Source of the DNA: Tenericutes bacterium ADurb.Bin239
Lineage (GTDB): Bacteria; Bacillota_I; Bacilli_A; RFN20; CAG-826
DNA length: 43,272 nucleotides
NCBI GenBank assembly: GCA_002069815.1
Contig: MWCB01000013.1
Span: forward strand, 1 to 43,272
Direction: 5' to 3'
A program made the position numbers and the translations under genes. The notes beneath the pieces are model-generated. The model made no database searches and was not told the origin of the DNA. It worked only from the letters and a program-made list of their open reading frames with translations. Positions 14,169 to 23,437 of this stretch are shown piece after piece (position 1 is the stretch's first letter; every line of letters starts with the position of its first letter).

Positions 14169-16151
14169 TTATTTATTATCGTCTTCCGCTTCAGGTTTTG
14201 GTTTTACTTCTTCCTTTGGTTTCTCAGTTAAAACCACGCTTGCTATTGCTGCTTGTTTTGGTTCATCAAGTTTACGATCTTTCAAAAGACGATCAATTTG
14301 TTCAGCGGTGATTGTTTCGCGATCAAGTAAAGTTTCCGCGATAAGAATAACATCTTCACGATTTTCTTCAATTATTTCGCGCGCCTTGTCATGTGCTTGT
14401 TCAATAATTTTGCGTACCGCTTTGTCAATTTCAAGAGCAACTTGTTGACTAAAGTTTTTTTGACTTGAAGTATAATCACGACCCAAGAAAACACTACCAG
14501 TGTCGCGCTCATATTGAATTGGGCCAAGATCACTCATGCCAAATTCAGTAACCATGAGACGAGCAATTCGCGTGGCAACTTCAATATCATTTTGGGCGCC
14601 AGTGGAAACATCATCAAAAAAGACTTCTTCACTTGTGCGTCCGCCTAAATAACCGACGATACGTGCAAATAATTGATTTTTAGTAAGTAAGAAGCGGTCT
14701 TCTTCTGGAGTCATAAGGACATGTCCGCCAGTTTGGCCACGCGGAATAATTGTAATTTTTTGGACTTTGTCAGAATAGGGGTGCTTAAGTCCGATAACCG
14801 CATGACCTGCTTCATGATAAGCAATAACTTTGCGTTCGTGTTCATTAAGTTGTCTGGTTGTACGAGCTGGACCCGCTATACGACGATCAATTGCTTCATC
14901 AATGTGACGCAACTTAACATTATCACTATTATCGCGAATTGCTAAAATAGCAGCATCATTTAAAACACTTTCAATATCGGCGCCAGAAAAACCAACCGTG
15001 CGACGGGAGATAGCGTCGAAATCAACTTCGTCATCAATAATCTTGCCACGAGCGTGGACTTTAAAGATTGCCGTACGACCCGCGCGATCAGGAAGACTAA
15101 CAGTAATTTTACGATCAAAACGACCAGCACGTAATAAGGCTGGGTCTAAAACGTCATCACGGTTTGTGGCTGCAAGAACAATAATTCCAGAGTTATCACT
15201 AAAACCATCCATTTCAATTAAAAGTTGGTTTAAAGTTTGTTCGCGTTCATCGTTACCGCCACCAAGACCAGCACCACGCTGACGACCAACCGCATCAAGT
15301 TCATCAATAAAAATTAAACATGGAGCGGTTTTCTTTGCTTGTTGGAACATGTCGCGGACTCGTCCAGCACCAACCCCAACGAACATTTCGACAAAGTCGG
15401 AACCAGAAATTGAGTAAAACGGAACATTAGCTTCGCCAGCTACAGCCTTCCCTAAGAGTGTTTTACCAGTTCCTGGCGGCCCCACGAGAAGAACACCTTT
15501 CGGTAATTTTGCTCCAAATTTCGTATATTTCTTTGGATTTCTTAAATAATCAACAATTTCCATCATCTCTTGCTTTTCAGCGTCTGCGCCCGCGACATCA
15601 TCAAAAGTAGTTTTCACTTTCGTTTCTAAACGAGCACGAGAACGATTGAATTCCATGGCTTTTGTATTAGAACTACTGACAGCACCTGCCATACGGGAGT
15701 AGAGAAAGACCATGGCAATAACAAAGAATACAAGATAAAGTAAACTTGGTCCAAACGTATTCCAAAATGTACGTTGATATGCGTTTATAATTTCAATTTC
15801 ATAAGCAACAAGTGGTGTACCATCAGCCGCAAATAAAGTCGGTTGTAAAATGGTTTCGTAAAATGTTCGATCTACCACAGCTGTGAATATAGTCTTATCT
15901 TTTAGATAACCAGTAATTTTTGTTGTTGTCTCAGTAGTTACAATTTTGACTGTATCAAATTCGCCTGCGTGCTCCTGTAAGTATGCTACTAAGCCACTTT
16001 GTATTACAGTATCGTGACCTTGGCCAGAGAAAAAAGCTAGCCAAATAACAACACCAATAACAGCGAATAGAAGTAAGTATGGTAAAAGTGTCCGCAATGA
16101 ACGACGCGGCGGCGCACTTCTGGGAGTTGGACGTGGGTTTGGGTTGCTCAT
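14169..16151 (-). CDS. ftsH: ATP-dependent zinc metalloprotease FtsH
   Basis: FtsH is a membrane-bound AAA+ protease that removes misassembled membrane proteins and regulators. After a proline- and arginine-rich N-terminus come transmembrane segments at about residues 25-43 and 125-147 flanking a small extracytoplasmic domain. The AAA domain has Walker A GPPGTGKT near 222 and the SRH region [12 protein letters not shown]. The zinc motif HEAGH lies near 445 and [16 protein letters not shown] provides a third ligand. The start at 16151 (660 residues) is favoured because AGGAGG lies six bases before it. It has its own strong promoter and a terminator. Confidence 0.97.
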   Translation of the reverse strand: MSNPNPRPTPRSAPPRRSLRTLLPYLLLFAVIGVVIWLAFFSGQGHDTVIQSGLVAYLQEHAGEFDTVKIVTTETTTKITGYLKDKTIFTAVVDRTFYETILQPTLFAADGTPLVAYEIEIINAYQRTFWNTFGPSLLYLVFFVIAMVFLYSRMAGAVSSSNTKAMEFNRSRARLETKVKTTFDDVAGADAEKQEMMEIVDYLRNPKKYTKFGAKLPKGVLLVGPPGTGKTLLGKAVAGEANVPFYSISGSDFVEMFVGVGAGRVRDMFQQAKKTAPCLIFIDELDAVGRQRGAGLGGGNDEREQTLNQLLIEMDGFSDNSGIIVLAATNRDDVLDPALLRAGRFDRKITVSLPDRAGRTAIFKVHARGKIIDDEVDFDAISRRTVGFSGADIESVLNDAAILAIRDNSDNVKLRHIDEAIDRRIAGPARTTRQLNEHERKVIAYHEAGHAVIGLKHPYSDKVQKITIIPRGQTGGHVLMTPEEDRFLLTKNQLFARIVGYLGGRTSEEVFFDDVSTGAQNDIEVATRIARLMVTEFGMSDLGPIQYERDTGSVFLGRDYTSSQKNFSQQVALEIDKAVRKIIEQAHDKAREIIEENREDVILIAETLLDRETITAEQIDRLLKDRKLDEPKQAAIASVVLTEKPKEEVKPKPEAEDDNK

Positions 16152-16211
16152 AAAGCCTCCTATCAATAAAGATTAATTCGATTGCGTTTAATAGAATAAA
16201 CACTTCAAATA

Positions 16212-16240
16212 ATTATACATAGTATAATCTTAGATTTCAA
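16212..16240 (-). promoter_or_regulatory. ftsH promoter with dyad at the -10
   Basis: On the minus strand -35 TTGAAA (16235-16240), a 17-nt spacer and -10 TATAAT (16212-16217) are near consensus. ATTATAC-ATA-GTATAAT at 16212-16228 is a 7-bp inverted repeat over the -10, which might be an operator or simply two opposed TATAAT boxes. Confidence 0.8.
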
Positions 16241-16251
16241 CATTTGCGTTT

Positions 16252-17478
16252 TTATTTAATATGAATTTTAAATAAATTCGTTTCTTTTGGAACATAATTT
16301 GCGCGGTAACGCGGAACATAAATTACTTCGCCTTTTTTATTAGAAACAATCGGCCAAATCAAGCGATAGTGTCGTGGCATCTTCATATCAATAAATAGTC
16401 GATTAATTGTCTTTTCATAACCTTTAATTTTATATTTCTGATTAGGGCTTTGGGAAGCGATTGTTATTGGATATTGATTATCATCAAACTGCGGAAATAC
16501 CCCGTTTTTGCCGAGTTTAACGGTAAATTGCGGGGTTTTTATAGTTTTTGGTGTTTTAATAACATAACTATATGGGGCGTATTCTTTAAGATTAATTAGT
16601 GAAAATTTACCTTCATATTTTACTAGTGAAATAGAACCAAAAATTTTATTCATTGATGAACTTTTTTTAGCAAAAATAATTTCTTCAATTTGTAATTTTC
16701 GGCCCGCACTAAAATGGTTAGGAATGCCATGTTCTAAAAATAAAAGATACAGCAAGTGCTGTCTTTCTTTTTCATTTAAATCTTTAAAATCGGAAATTAA
16801 CACGATGCCATTATTTGATAATTTATTTAGTCTTTTGGTTAATGTATCTAGTTTTTTATTTTGATAATTTATTTCTTTACGCATTTCATACTTTTCATCT
16901 CTACTCATCTTTTTAACAAGGTTATGACGAATTCTATTTCGAGTATAGATTAGTTCTAAATTTGAACTATCGGTCGCAAAAGGAATTTTGTTTTGAGTAC
17001 AATGCGCTATTAATTCATCTTTGTAATAATGTAAAAGTGGTCTAATAACTTTAATCCCGTTTATAATAATCTCATCACGAATTCCATAATAAAATGTTTC
17101 ACGTTTGCTACTTTTTTGCATTAAATAAGTCTCAATTACATCGTCCGCATGATGAGCGGTTAGCAGTACATCAAAATTATGTGTTTCTGCAATTTCTTTG
17201 AAAAATTCATAACGGATTTTTCGAGCAGCATTTTGAAAATTCCCCTTAATATTTTTTCCGTTTATTTTTCTTACAAAGCATTCTTTATTTTTGTCTTTAC
17301 AATATTGAATGAGATTACCTGTCTCTAAGTCGCTTTCCTTGCCTCTTAAACCATAGTTAACATGGGCAACTGCAAACATATATTTGTCACGTACTAATAC
17401 TGAAAAAAGCGCCATAGAATCAGGGCCGTAACTACATGCTAGTAAATACCTTTTGTCGCGATCTAATTTAATTTGCAT
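16252..17478 (-). CDS. tilS: tRNA(Ile)-lysidine synthetase
   Basis: TilS attaches lysine to C34 of tRNA-Ile(CAU) so that it reads AUA codons. The PP-loop appears as SYGPDSMAL at residues 16-24, a variant of the common SGGxDS. Other catalytic marks are HVNYGLRGKESD and LTAHHADDVIETYLM. 408 residues covers the catalytic core and a C-terminal tRNA-binding part. It overlaps rqcP by 11 bp. The pth-mfd-rqcP-tilS-ftsH order matches Bacillus. Confidence 0.95.
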   Translation of the reverse strand: MQIKLDRDKRYLLACSYGPDSMALFSVLVRDKYMFAVAHVNYGLRGKESDLETGNLIQYCKDKNKECFVRKINGKNIKGNFQNAARKIRYEFFKEIAETHNFDVLLTAHHADDVIETYLMQKSSKRETFYYGIRDEIIINGIKVIRPLLHYYKDELIAHCTQNKIPFATDSSNLELIYTRNRIRHNLVKKMSRDEKYEMRKEINYQNKKLDTLTKRLNKLSNNGIVLISDFKDLNEKERQHLLYLLFLEHGIPNHFSAGRKLQIEEIIFAKKSSSMNKIFGSISLVKYEGKFSLINLKEYAPYSYVIKTPKTIKTPQFTVKLGKNGVFPQFDDNQYPITIASQSPNQKYKIKGYEKTINRLFIDMKMPRHYRLIWPIVSNKKGEVIYVPRYRANYVPKETNLFKIHIK

Positions 17479-17728
17479 TTGTTGTTCTACTTAATAATTC
17501 GTATCCTTTTTGAGGGTCAGAACGAAGTTCTTTTTCGTCAATGGTTAATACCTTTACCATTACAATATATTCTCCTAAATAAAGTTCTAAAATATCATTA
17601 ACTTTAACATTATAAGATGGCTTAACCGTGCGTTTATCCACTATAACTTTACCAGCAATGCTTATGTCTTTTGCGATGGTGCGTCGTTTGATTAATCGCG
17701 TTAATTTTAGAAATTTATCAAGTCTCAT
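17468..17728 (-). CDS. rqcP: S4-domain ribosome quality-control protein RqcP
   Basis: RqcP (YabO, Hsp15-like) helps RqcH add alanine tails to peptides stuck on 50S subunits. The 86-residue protein is essentially one S4 RNA-binding domain: MRLDKFLKLTRLIKRRTIAKD, GKVIVDKRTVKPSYNVKVND and LELYLG. It overlaps both mfd (11 bp) and tilS (11 bp), so translation is likely coupled. Its partner gene rqcH is not in the window. Confidence 0.93.
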   Translation of the reverse strand: MRLDKFLKLTRLIKRRTIAKDISIAGKVIVDKRTVKPSYNVKVNDILELYLGEYIVMVKVLTIDEKELRSDPQKGYELLSRTTNAN

Positions 17729-20700
17729 CTTTTTTCATCATTGTTTCACGAACAATAGATACAATCGTTTTAACAACTGTAGCGTAAGCATGAAACCAAT
17801 CTCCCTTTTTTATTATCCTTAACTTAATTTTACCATCTTGACTTATAAAACGAATATTACTGAAAGTTGTTCCTATTTTCTCATTTAACATTACAACTGA
17901 ACCAGGGATTTCCAAAAAGGCAGATCCAGGAACGATATCAATGTAGCCATCTTCATCTTGTATTTCATCAATAAATTTGGCTTTGCTATTAACCACCAGC
18001 TCAACTTGACGTTTTAAGAAGATGATTTCTAAGGACCGCGGGAGCTTTCCGTACATGTCTCTAATTTTTTGTTCAAATTCTTTTAAGTCATTCATTTTCT
18101 TGCATTGTTTAATTTCTAAATAGATATCAAACTTCTCTGATTTACTGGCGAAGTCATCTGGAATATATGCTTCTAATCCGCTTATATTAATTGTTTTTTC
18201 AATTGGTTCACTCGTTAATTTATATTTTTTCTCATTAATAGCATCTGCAAGCATCTTTAAATACATATCAATACCAATACTATCAATAAATCCTGATTGT
18301 TCTGCTCCTAAAATGTCACCAGCGCCCCGAATCATCAGATCGCGCTGTGCGATTTTATAACCACTTCCTAAATCGGTAAATTCTTGAATAGCTTGTAATC
18401 TTTTTTTAGCATCTTCATTCATTAGTTTATTGCTTTGATATAACAAATATGCGTATGCAATGCGGTTTCCGCGCCCCACTCGGCCTTTTATTTGATAGAG
18501 TTGTGATAGTCCAAAGTGATCAGCATTTTCAACAATGATTACATTTGCGTTAGGAACATCAATCCCGTTTTCAATAATTGAAGTAGCCACTAAAACATTT
18601 ATGTCGTTGTTATAGAAACTAGTCATAACATCTTCAATATCATTTCGTTCCATTTGTCCGTGGACTACCCCGATTTTCGCTTGTGGCACTAGTCGACTTA
18701 ATTTATTCGCTATATGATAAATAGTAGCAATACGATTATATAAATAAAACACTTGACCACCTCGTCCTAATTCGCGTTCCACTAATTCTTTGATTACATA
18801 ATCATCACGTTTAATGACGTACGTCTGAATTGGCATCCGTTCTTGTGGAGCGGTATTAATTTGACTTAATCCACGAATTCCAACTAAGGACATTTGTAAG
18901 GTGCGTGGAATAGGAGTAGCGCTCAGTGTCAAAACATCAACTCTTGTTTTCATTCTTTTAATTATTTCTTTTTGTTCAACACCAAATCTTTGTTCCTCAT
19001 CAACAATTAATAAACCAAGATCTACATTTTCTATATCTATATTGAAAAGCGCGTGTGTACCAATAAGCAGATGGATTTCACCTTTTTGGAATTTTTCAAC
19101 GACGTCATTTTTTTGTTTTTGCGTTATAAGACGTGAAACCATTGCTATTTTTACCCCAAAGTTAGCAAAGCGATCTAAAGAAACTTCAAGATGTTGTCTT
19201 GCTAATAATGTAGTGGGACATAAAAAGAGCACTTGTTTACCTGCGCTTATAGCCTTAAAAGCGGCGCGTAAAGCAATTTCAGTTTTACCAAAACCAACGT
19301 CGCCTGAAAGAAGTCGATCCATAATAAGTGGCGACTCCATATCTTGTTTAATTTCGCGTAGTGCTATTTCTTGATCGTAAGTCAATTCATATGGAAACCC
19401 AAGTTCAAACTCTTTCTGAAATTCATCATCGGGCGGAAAAGCAAAACCTGGTCTTTGATATCGCGCGGCTTGAATAGCGACAAGTTCCTCCGCGATATCT
19501 TCAATTTTTTTGCTAATTTCAGCTTTGGTTTTTTTCCAAACAGGAGAACCAATTTTGTGCAACCGGGGGGCAATGCCTTCTCGACCACTATACTTTCTAA
19601 TTAAATGAATTTGTTCCATTGGAATTGATAATTCTTCATTGCCAAAATATTTAATTTTTATGTAGTCGCCCACAACGCCAAATACCGTTAATGATTCAAT
19701 TTCCTTAAATTGTCCAATGCCGTGATATTCATGAACAACATAATCGCCAGGCGTTAATTGTTCGTGACTTCGAATAACTGTTCCGGCCTTAAAACGAGCA
19801 TTATATCGCATCTCGTTGCGAGTAATATTAAAGAGCTCCTTACTAGTAAATACTGCGGTTTTGCAGGAATTAATAATAAATCCATGGGGAAAATAGTCAT
19901 ACGTAATCAATATTTTGGAATCGCTTTTTTTATCATCTAAATCAAACTTTAATTCTAATTCTTTAAGCAAATTTTTGATTTGTTCTAACTGGGTATTATT
20001 GTTTACTGAGAAGTAGATATAATATCCTTCATCATAGTATTTTTGGATAGCAAAATTAAAATCATCGCGGCTACGAAGATCGGCTACTGGACTAATTCTT
20101 AATTCGTTCTCATTTCCATCCTCACTAAAGTCGCGAGTTACATATTTGGGATAAGTTTCTAATGTTTTATATGATTGATAAAGTTTTGTATTTGGTAATA
20201 GATTAAATCGTCTTGCCTGATCACGAACGTAGTGTTCGGCCTGATTGGAAATAATATCGTAAGTGGCTAATAATTGAGGCTCATTAGCGAAAACAACTCG
20301 TGGATTGTTAATATATGACAATAAATTATTGTGAAACAAGGGGTGAAGAAGTAGATATTTGTTTAATACATTATTATTTTCTTCCAAATATGTACTGATG
20401 TTTTGATTAATAATGTTAAGGAACATTTCTTCTTCGGAGGCGCTCATCTCGCTTTTTTGTTGTTTTAATGACTCGTGGATAAGTTCAAAAAGTTCTTTTT
20501 GTTCCTTTGGCAATAGTAGATTTTCACTAGCGGGAAGAATTATTACGTTCTCTCTGGTTTTAATTGAAACTTGGGTACTTACATTAAAATCACGAATCGA
20601 TTCAATTTCATCATCAAAAAATTCGATACGTGTTGGAAAGTCTTCATTTACAGTGTATATATCAATAATATCGCCCCGTTTGGCAAATTGCATTGTTTGT

Positions 20701-21188
20701 TCAACATTAGTAACGTGTTTATAGCCTAATTCCACTAATCTAGTGGTTAAATCATGCATTTTCAATGTATTTCCTACTTTTAACTTAATAAAATGCTGAA
20801 CAAAATATGCTGGTAAAAGGGTTGGTTTTAACACTGCGGATATGTTTGCAACATAAATATATTTCTTCTCTTTTTTAAAAGAGCAATAAAGTGTGTAGAT
20901 GCGCTGTGCCTCTAATTCTTTGGTCGCGGTTAACACTTCAGTAAATAACAAGTCATCATTTGGAAAGAATAAAACATCATCTTGATCAACAAAAGTTTGT
21001 AGTGTTGAAATAATCTTTTGAGCGTTATATAAGTTATTAGTTAAAATAACATAATTCTCTCTTTTTTTCTTAAACGCTTCAGCGACGAGAAGACTTGTAC
21101 CTACGATTTCGGACGTGACAAAAATCCGCTCTTTCTCGAAGCGGGGGGGTGTATCTTTAGGAAACAGGTTTTCAAAAAATCTAATCAC
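17718..21188 (-). CDS. mfd: Transcription-repair coupling factor Mfd
   Basis: Mfd is an SF2 DNA translocase that releases stalled RNA polymerase and recruits UvrA. In order, the 1156-residue protein has a UvrB-homology region (about 1-350), an RNA polymerase interaction domain (around GDYVVHEYHGIGQF), translocase domains with Walker A GDVGFGKTE (near 627-635) and DEEQRFG (near 726), and the C-terminal TRCF domain. The start codon is GTG (21186-21188), overlapping the end of pth. The gene ends in TGA inside rqcP. Confidence 0.97.
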   Translation of the reverse strand: MIRFFENLFPKDTPPRFEKERIFVTSEIVGTSLLVAEAFKKKRENYVILTNNLYNAQKIISTLQTFVDQDDVLFFPNDDLLFTEVLTATKELEAQRIYTLYCSFKKEKKYIYVANISAVLKPTLLPAYFVQHFIKLKVGNTLKMHDLTTRLVELGYKHVTNVEQTMQFAKRGDIIDIYTVNEDFPTRIEFFDDEIESIRDFNVSTQVSIKTRENVIILPASENLLLPKEQKELFELIHESLKQQKSEMSASEEEMFLNIINQNISTYLEENNNVLNKYLLLHPLFHNNLLSYINNPRVVFANEPQLLATYDIISNQAEHYVRDQARRFNLLPNTKLYQSYKTLETYPKYVTRDFSEDGNENELRISPVADLRSRDDFNFAIQKYYDEGYYIYFSVNNNTQLEQIKNLLKELELKFDLDDKKSDSKILITYDYFPHGFIINSCKTAVFTSKELFNITRNEMRYNARFKAGTVIRSHEQLTPGDYVVHEYHGIGQFKEIESLTVFGVVGDYIKIKYFGNEELSIPMEQIHLIRKYSGREGIAPRLHKIGSPVWKKTKAEISKKIEDIAEELVAIQAARYQRPGFAFPPDDEFQKEFELGFPYELTYDQEIALREIKQDMESPLIMDRLLSGDVGFGKTEIALRAAFKAISAGKQVLFLCPTTLLARQHLEVSLDRFANFGVKIAMVSRLITQKQKNDVVEKFQKGEIHLLIGTHALFNIDIENVDLGLLIVDEEQRFGVEQKEIIKRMKTRVDVLTLSATPIPRTLQMSLVGIRGLSQINTAPQERMPIQTYVIKRDDYVIKELVERELGRGGQVFYLYNRIATIYHIANKLSRLVPQAKIGVVHGQMERNDIEDVMTSFYNNDINVLVATSIIENGIDVPNANVIIVENADHFGLSQLYQIKGRVGRGNRIAYAYLLYQSNKLMNEDAKKRLQAIQEFTDLGSGYKIAQRDLMIRGAGDILGAEQSGFIDSIGIDMYLKMLADAINEKKYKLTSEPIEKTINISGLEAYIPDDFASKSEKFDIYLEIKQCKKMNDLKEFEQKIRDMYGKLPRSLEIIFLKRQVELVVNSKAKFIDEIQDEDGYIDIVPGSAFLEIPGSVVMLNEKIGTTFSNIRFISQDGKIKLRIIKKGDWFHAYATVVKTIVSIVRETMMKKDET

Positions 21189-21762
21189 TCGGGATAGGCT
21201 TTGGCTCCTTTCGATTATTTTTGTTCATCACAGCATTAAAATCTTCATTCAATAAATCGCGCAGAGCAAGACTAGCTTTAATTACACCTTCTAAAAACAC
21301 CGCTTTTTCTTCATCGGTTACTTTTTGTAAAACATAATCAACACCATCATATTCTGGTTTGCCAATACCAACGCGAATACGTTTAAAATCTTCTCTTCCT
21401 AATAACTCTATAATGTTTTGCATTCCTTTGTGCCCACCAGACGAACCTTCCTCTTTTAAACGGATTTGACCAGGAGAAATATCCATATCATCATAGATAA
21501 CATACAACTCACTAATTTCGATTTTAAAAAAATTCATGAATTGAATTACAGACTCCCCTGAAAGATTCATATATGTTTGCGGTTTGAGCAAATAAATTTT
21601 TTCTTCGTTATACATAAAGCTAGTAAACAGCCCTTTAAAATCTTTTTTGTCAATATCAACTTTGGCCATGTCTGCAAATTTATCGAGAACTAAAAACCCA
21701 GCGTTATGACGCGTGTTTTCATATTTCTTTCCTGGATTTCCTAAACCAACAAATAGTTTCAT
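21181..21762 (-). CDS. pth: Peptidyl-tRNA hydrolase
   Basis: Pth cleaves peptidyl-tRNA released from ribosomes. The 193-residue protein has the catalytic set N9 (GLGNPGKKY), H19 (NTRHNAGF) and an aspartate in YDDMDISPGQIRL, plus GSSGGHKGMQNII. No Shine-Dalgarno site precedes the ATG; an extended -10 TGTTATAAT (21777-21785) lies only 14 bp upstream, so the mRNA leader is very short. It overlaps mfd by 8 bp at its 3' end. Confidence 0.97.
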   Translation of the reverse strand: MKLFVGLGNPGKKYENTRHNAGFLVLDKFADMAKVDIDKKDFKGLFTSFMYNEEKIYLLKPQTYMNLSGESVIQFMNFFKIEISELYVIYDDMDISPGQIRLKEEGSSGGHKGMQNIIELLGREDFKRIRVGIGKPEYDGVDYVLQKVTDEEKAVFLEGVIKASLALRDLLNEDFNAVMNKNNRKEPKPIPSD

Positions 21763-21776
21763 AATTTTACTGATAA

Positions 21777-21785
21777 ATTATAACA
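21777..21785 (-). promoter_or_regulatory. Extended -10 promoter of pth-mfd-rqcP-tilS
   Basis: TGTTATAAT on the minus strand ends 14 bp before the pth ATG. No good -35 is visible, consistent with extended -10 use. It lies in a 46-bp divergent spacer shared with the gene at 21809. Confidence 0.55.
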
Positions 21786-21808
21786 TTTATTATGCTATTA
21801 TTTATAAT

Positions 21809-22738
21809 ATGAACCAGTTTTTAAAACGTTTTTTGCAAGGATTACTCTTAGGATTTGCCCTTATTACCGCTATTGGTGGTGGGACTATGGCCGTTTTAAT
21901 TGGCGTTTATGATGACTTAATTAATGCGGTTTCTGATTTTAGAAAAAATCCTAAAAAATCATTAGATTTACTTATCCCAATGGCACTTGGGGGCATAGTG
22001 AGCATGGGCGCTTTATTTTATCCAATTAAATTACTGCTAGAGCACTTCCCTTTTATTACCGTTGCCTTCTTTGCTGGATTAACTTTGGGCGGTTTACGAG
22101 TATTTCAAAGTACTATTAAAGGTAATGTTAATTGGAAAAACCTGCTTTTAACTTTAGCGGGGTTTTTGTTTGTCTTCGGTCTAGGAGCTTTTAGTTGGTT
22201 TAGTACATTGCACGCTGATTTGGTTAATATAAACTTTTTACAGATTGTTCTACTCTTCTTTGTCGCCTTCATTTCAATGGGTGGACACGTATCAGCGGGT
22301 ATCTCTGGTACATTTATCTTAGTTGCTTTTGGTTACTACGAAGAACTTATTGATTTTTTGATTCGTTTAGTAAAATTTAATTTTGTTCATGTTGGTTTTG
22401 ATTTAGCGGGATTATTTTCATTTGTGATTGGATCATTTTTAGGACTAGTTGTTATTGCTAAAACTTATAAATATTTCTTTGCCAAAAACCGTGTTAAGAC
22501 TAATTTCGCTATCTTTGGGTTTATTGTTGGTTCAATTGTTATTGCTTTCTTTAATGGAAAGATTCGGCCTGAATACGCTAAAGTTGAAGGTTTTAATACT
22601 TTAATGTTTGTTCTTTGTTTCGCGGCAGTCTTACTTGGCGCGATTCTTTCTTATACCCTTCTAGGATTGGCTAACAAGAAAGAAAAACCAGTTTTAGTTG
22701 AAGAAGCCGCTGAAAATAGTAATAATAAAGATGAATAG
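21809..22738 (+). CDS. DUF368 (PopT-like) membrane protein, probable polyprenyl-phosphate transporter
   Basis: DUF368 proteins (PopT) move undecaprenyl phosphate across the cytoplasmic membrane for reuse in wall synthesis. The 309-residue protein has about eight hydrophobic segments and two related motifs typical of the fold: AIGGGTMAVLIGVYDDL near the N-terminus and SAGISGTFILVAFGYYEEL in the second half. The first differs from the common PGVSGGT form. The start at 21809 is chosen because the DUF368 similarity begins there (MNQFLKRFLQGLLLGFAL). There is no Shine-Dalgarno site, and TATAAT stands directly before the ATG. A PAP2 phosphatase gene follows after 22 bp. Confidence 0.88.
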   Translation: MNQFLKRFLQGLLLGFALITAIGGGTMAVLIGVYDDLINAVSDFRKNPKKSLDLLIPMALGGIVSMGALFYPIKLLLEHFPFITVAFFAGLTLGGLRVFQSTIKGNVNWKNLLLTLAGFLFVFGLGAFSWFSTLHADLVNINFLQIVLLFFVAFISMGGHVSAGISGTFILVAFGYYEELIDFLIRLVKFNFVHVGFDLAGLFSFVIGSFLGLVVIAKTYKYFFAKNRVKTNFAIFGFIVGSIVIAFFNGKIRPEYAKVEGFNTLMFVLCFAAVLLGAILSYTLLGLANKKEKPVLVEEAAENSNNKDE

Positions 22739-22760
22739 ATATAAATAGGGGAGAAGGACT

Positions 22761-23432
22761 ATGAAATGGGAAATTAGTTTTTTACGTTGGGTTGTGGAAA
22801 AAACACAAACACCAATTATTACCTTCATATTTAAACTTTTAACACTTACTGGTGAAATGGCAGTTTTATTTTTTATCATTGCAATTATTATGGTTGTCTT
22901 CAAGAAAACAAGAAAAGCGGGCCTTATTATTATCTTTGGTTTAATTTTAGTATCTGGTTTTAACCTTTGGATTTTTAAACCGCTTGTTAATAGACCAAGA
23001 CCTTTTGATGTCCCGCATGTTTCTGAGGATGCGTTATGGTTAAACAACTATATGTATAATGTGTTTGCGGTTCAAAGTAAGTTTAATGATTTTCTTGTGC
23101 CTAGTTCGCTTGCTTTTATGTCGGGTCATACTCTATCTGCTTTTATTTTTGGGTTTACTATTTTAATTCATCATCGTAAATGGGCCGTGCCAGCCCTAAT
23201 TTTGAGTGTTTTAATGTCCTATACTCGCATTTATTTTGGATTTCATTATCCTACTGATGTCTTCGCAGGGATAGTTACAGCGCTTGCCACTGTCCTTTTA
23301 TTTACCTGGATTGCTAATAAACACGAAGCTTGGTTTATTAAAGTCTGGAGAAAATTTATTGGTCTCTTTCAAAAGAAATCCAAAAAAGACCATGCGCCAG
23401 TTGAAAAAGCTGATGCTGAAAATCAAGAATAA
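22761..23432 (+). CDS. PAP2-family membrane phosphatase
   Basis: PAP2 enzymes remove phosphate from lipid phosphates or pyrophosphates such as undecaprenyl diphosphate or phosphatidylglycerophosphate. The 223-residue protein has several membrane segments and the three active-site motifs: KPLVNRPRP (K-x6-RP), MSGH (in place of PSGH) and TRIYFGFHYPTD (R-x5-H-x3-D). The C-terminus is a charged cytoplasmic tail. GGGGAGAAGG precedes the ATG. Its position after the DUF368 gene suggests it makes the C55-P that the transporter recycles; the lipid substrate is inferred. Confidence 0.92.
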   Translation: MKWEISFLRWVVEKTQTPIITFIFKLLTLTGEMAVLFFIIAIIMVVFKKTRKAGLIIIFGLILVSGFNLWIFKPLVNRPRPFDVPHVSEDALWLNNYMYNVFAVQSKFNDFLVPSSLAFMSGHTLSAFIFGFTILIHHRKWAVPALILSVLMSYTRIYFGFHYPTDVFAGIVTALATVLLFTWIANKHEAWFIKVWRKFIGLFQKKSKKDHAPVEKADAENQE

Positions 23433-23437
23433 ATTAT

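Noticed and set aside
18901-19374. Long plus-strand open frames opposite mfd and other core genes
   Set aside because: They are antisense shadows of strongly conserved proteins and lack ribosome sites or recognisable products.
3955-21188. Use of the Mycoplasma code (TGA as tryptophan)
   Set aside because: dnaB, walJ, tatD and mfd end in TGA at expected protein lengths and overlaps, and tryptophans are encoded by TGG.
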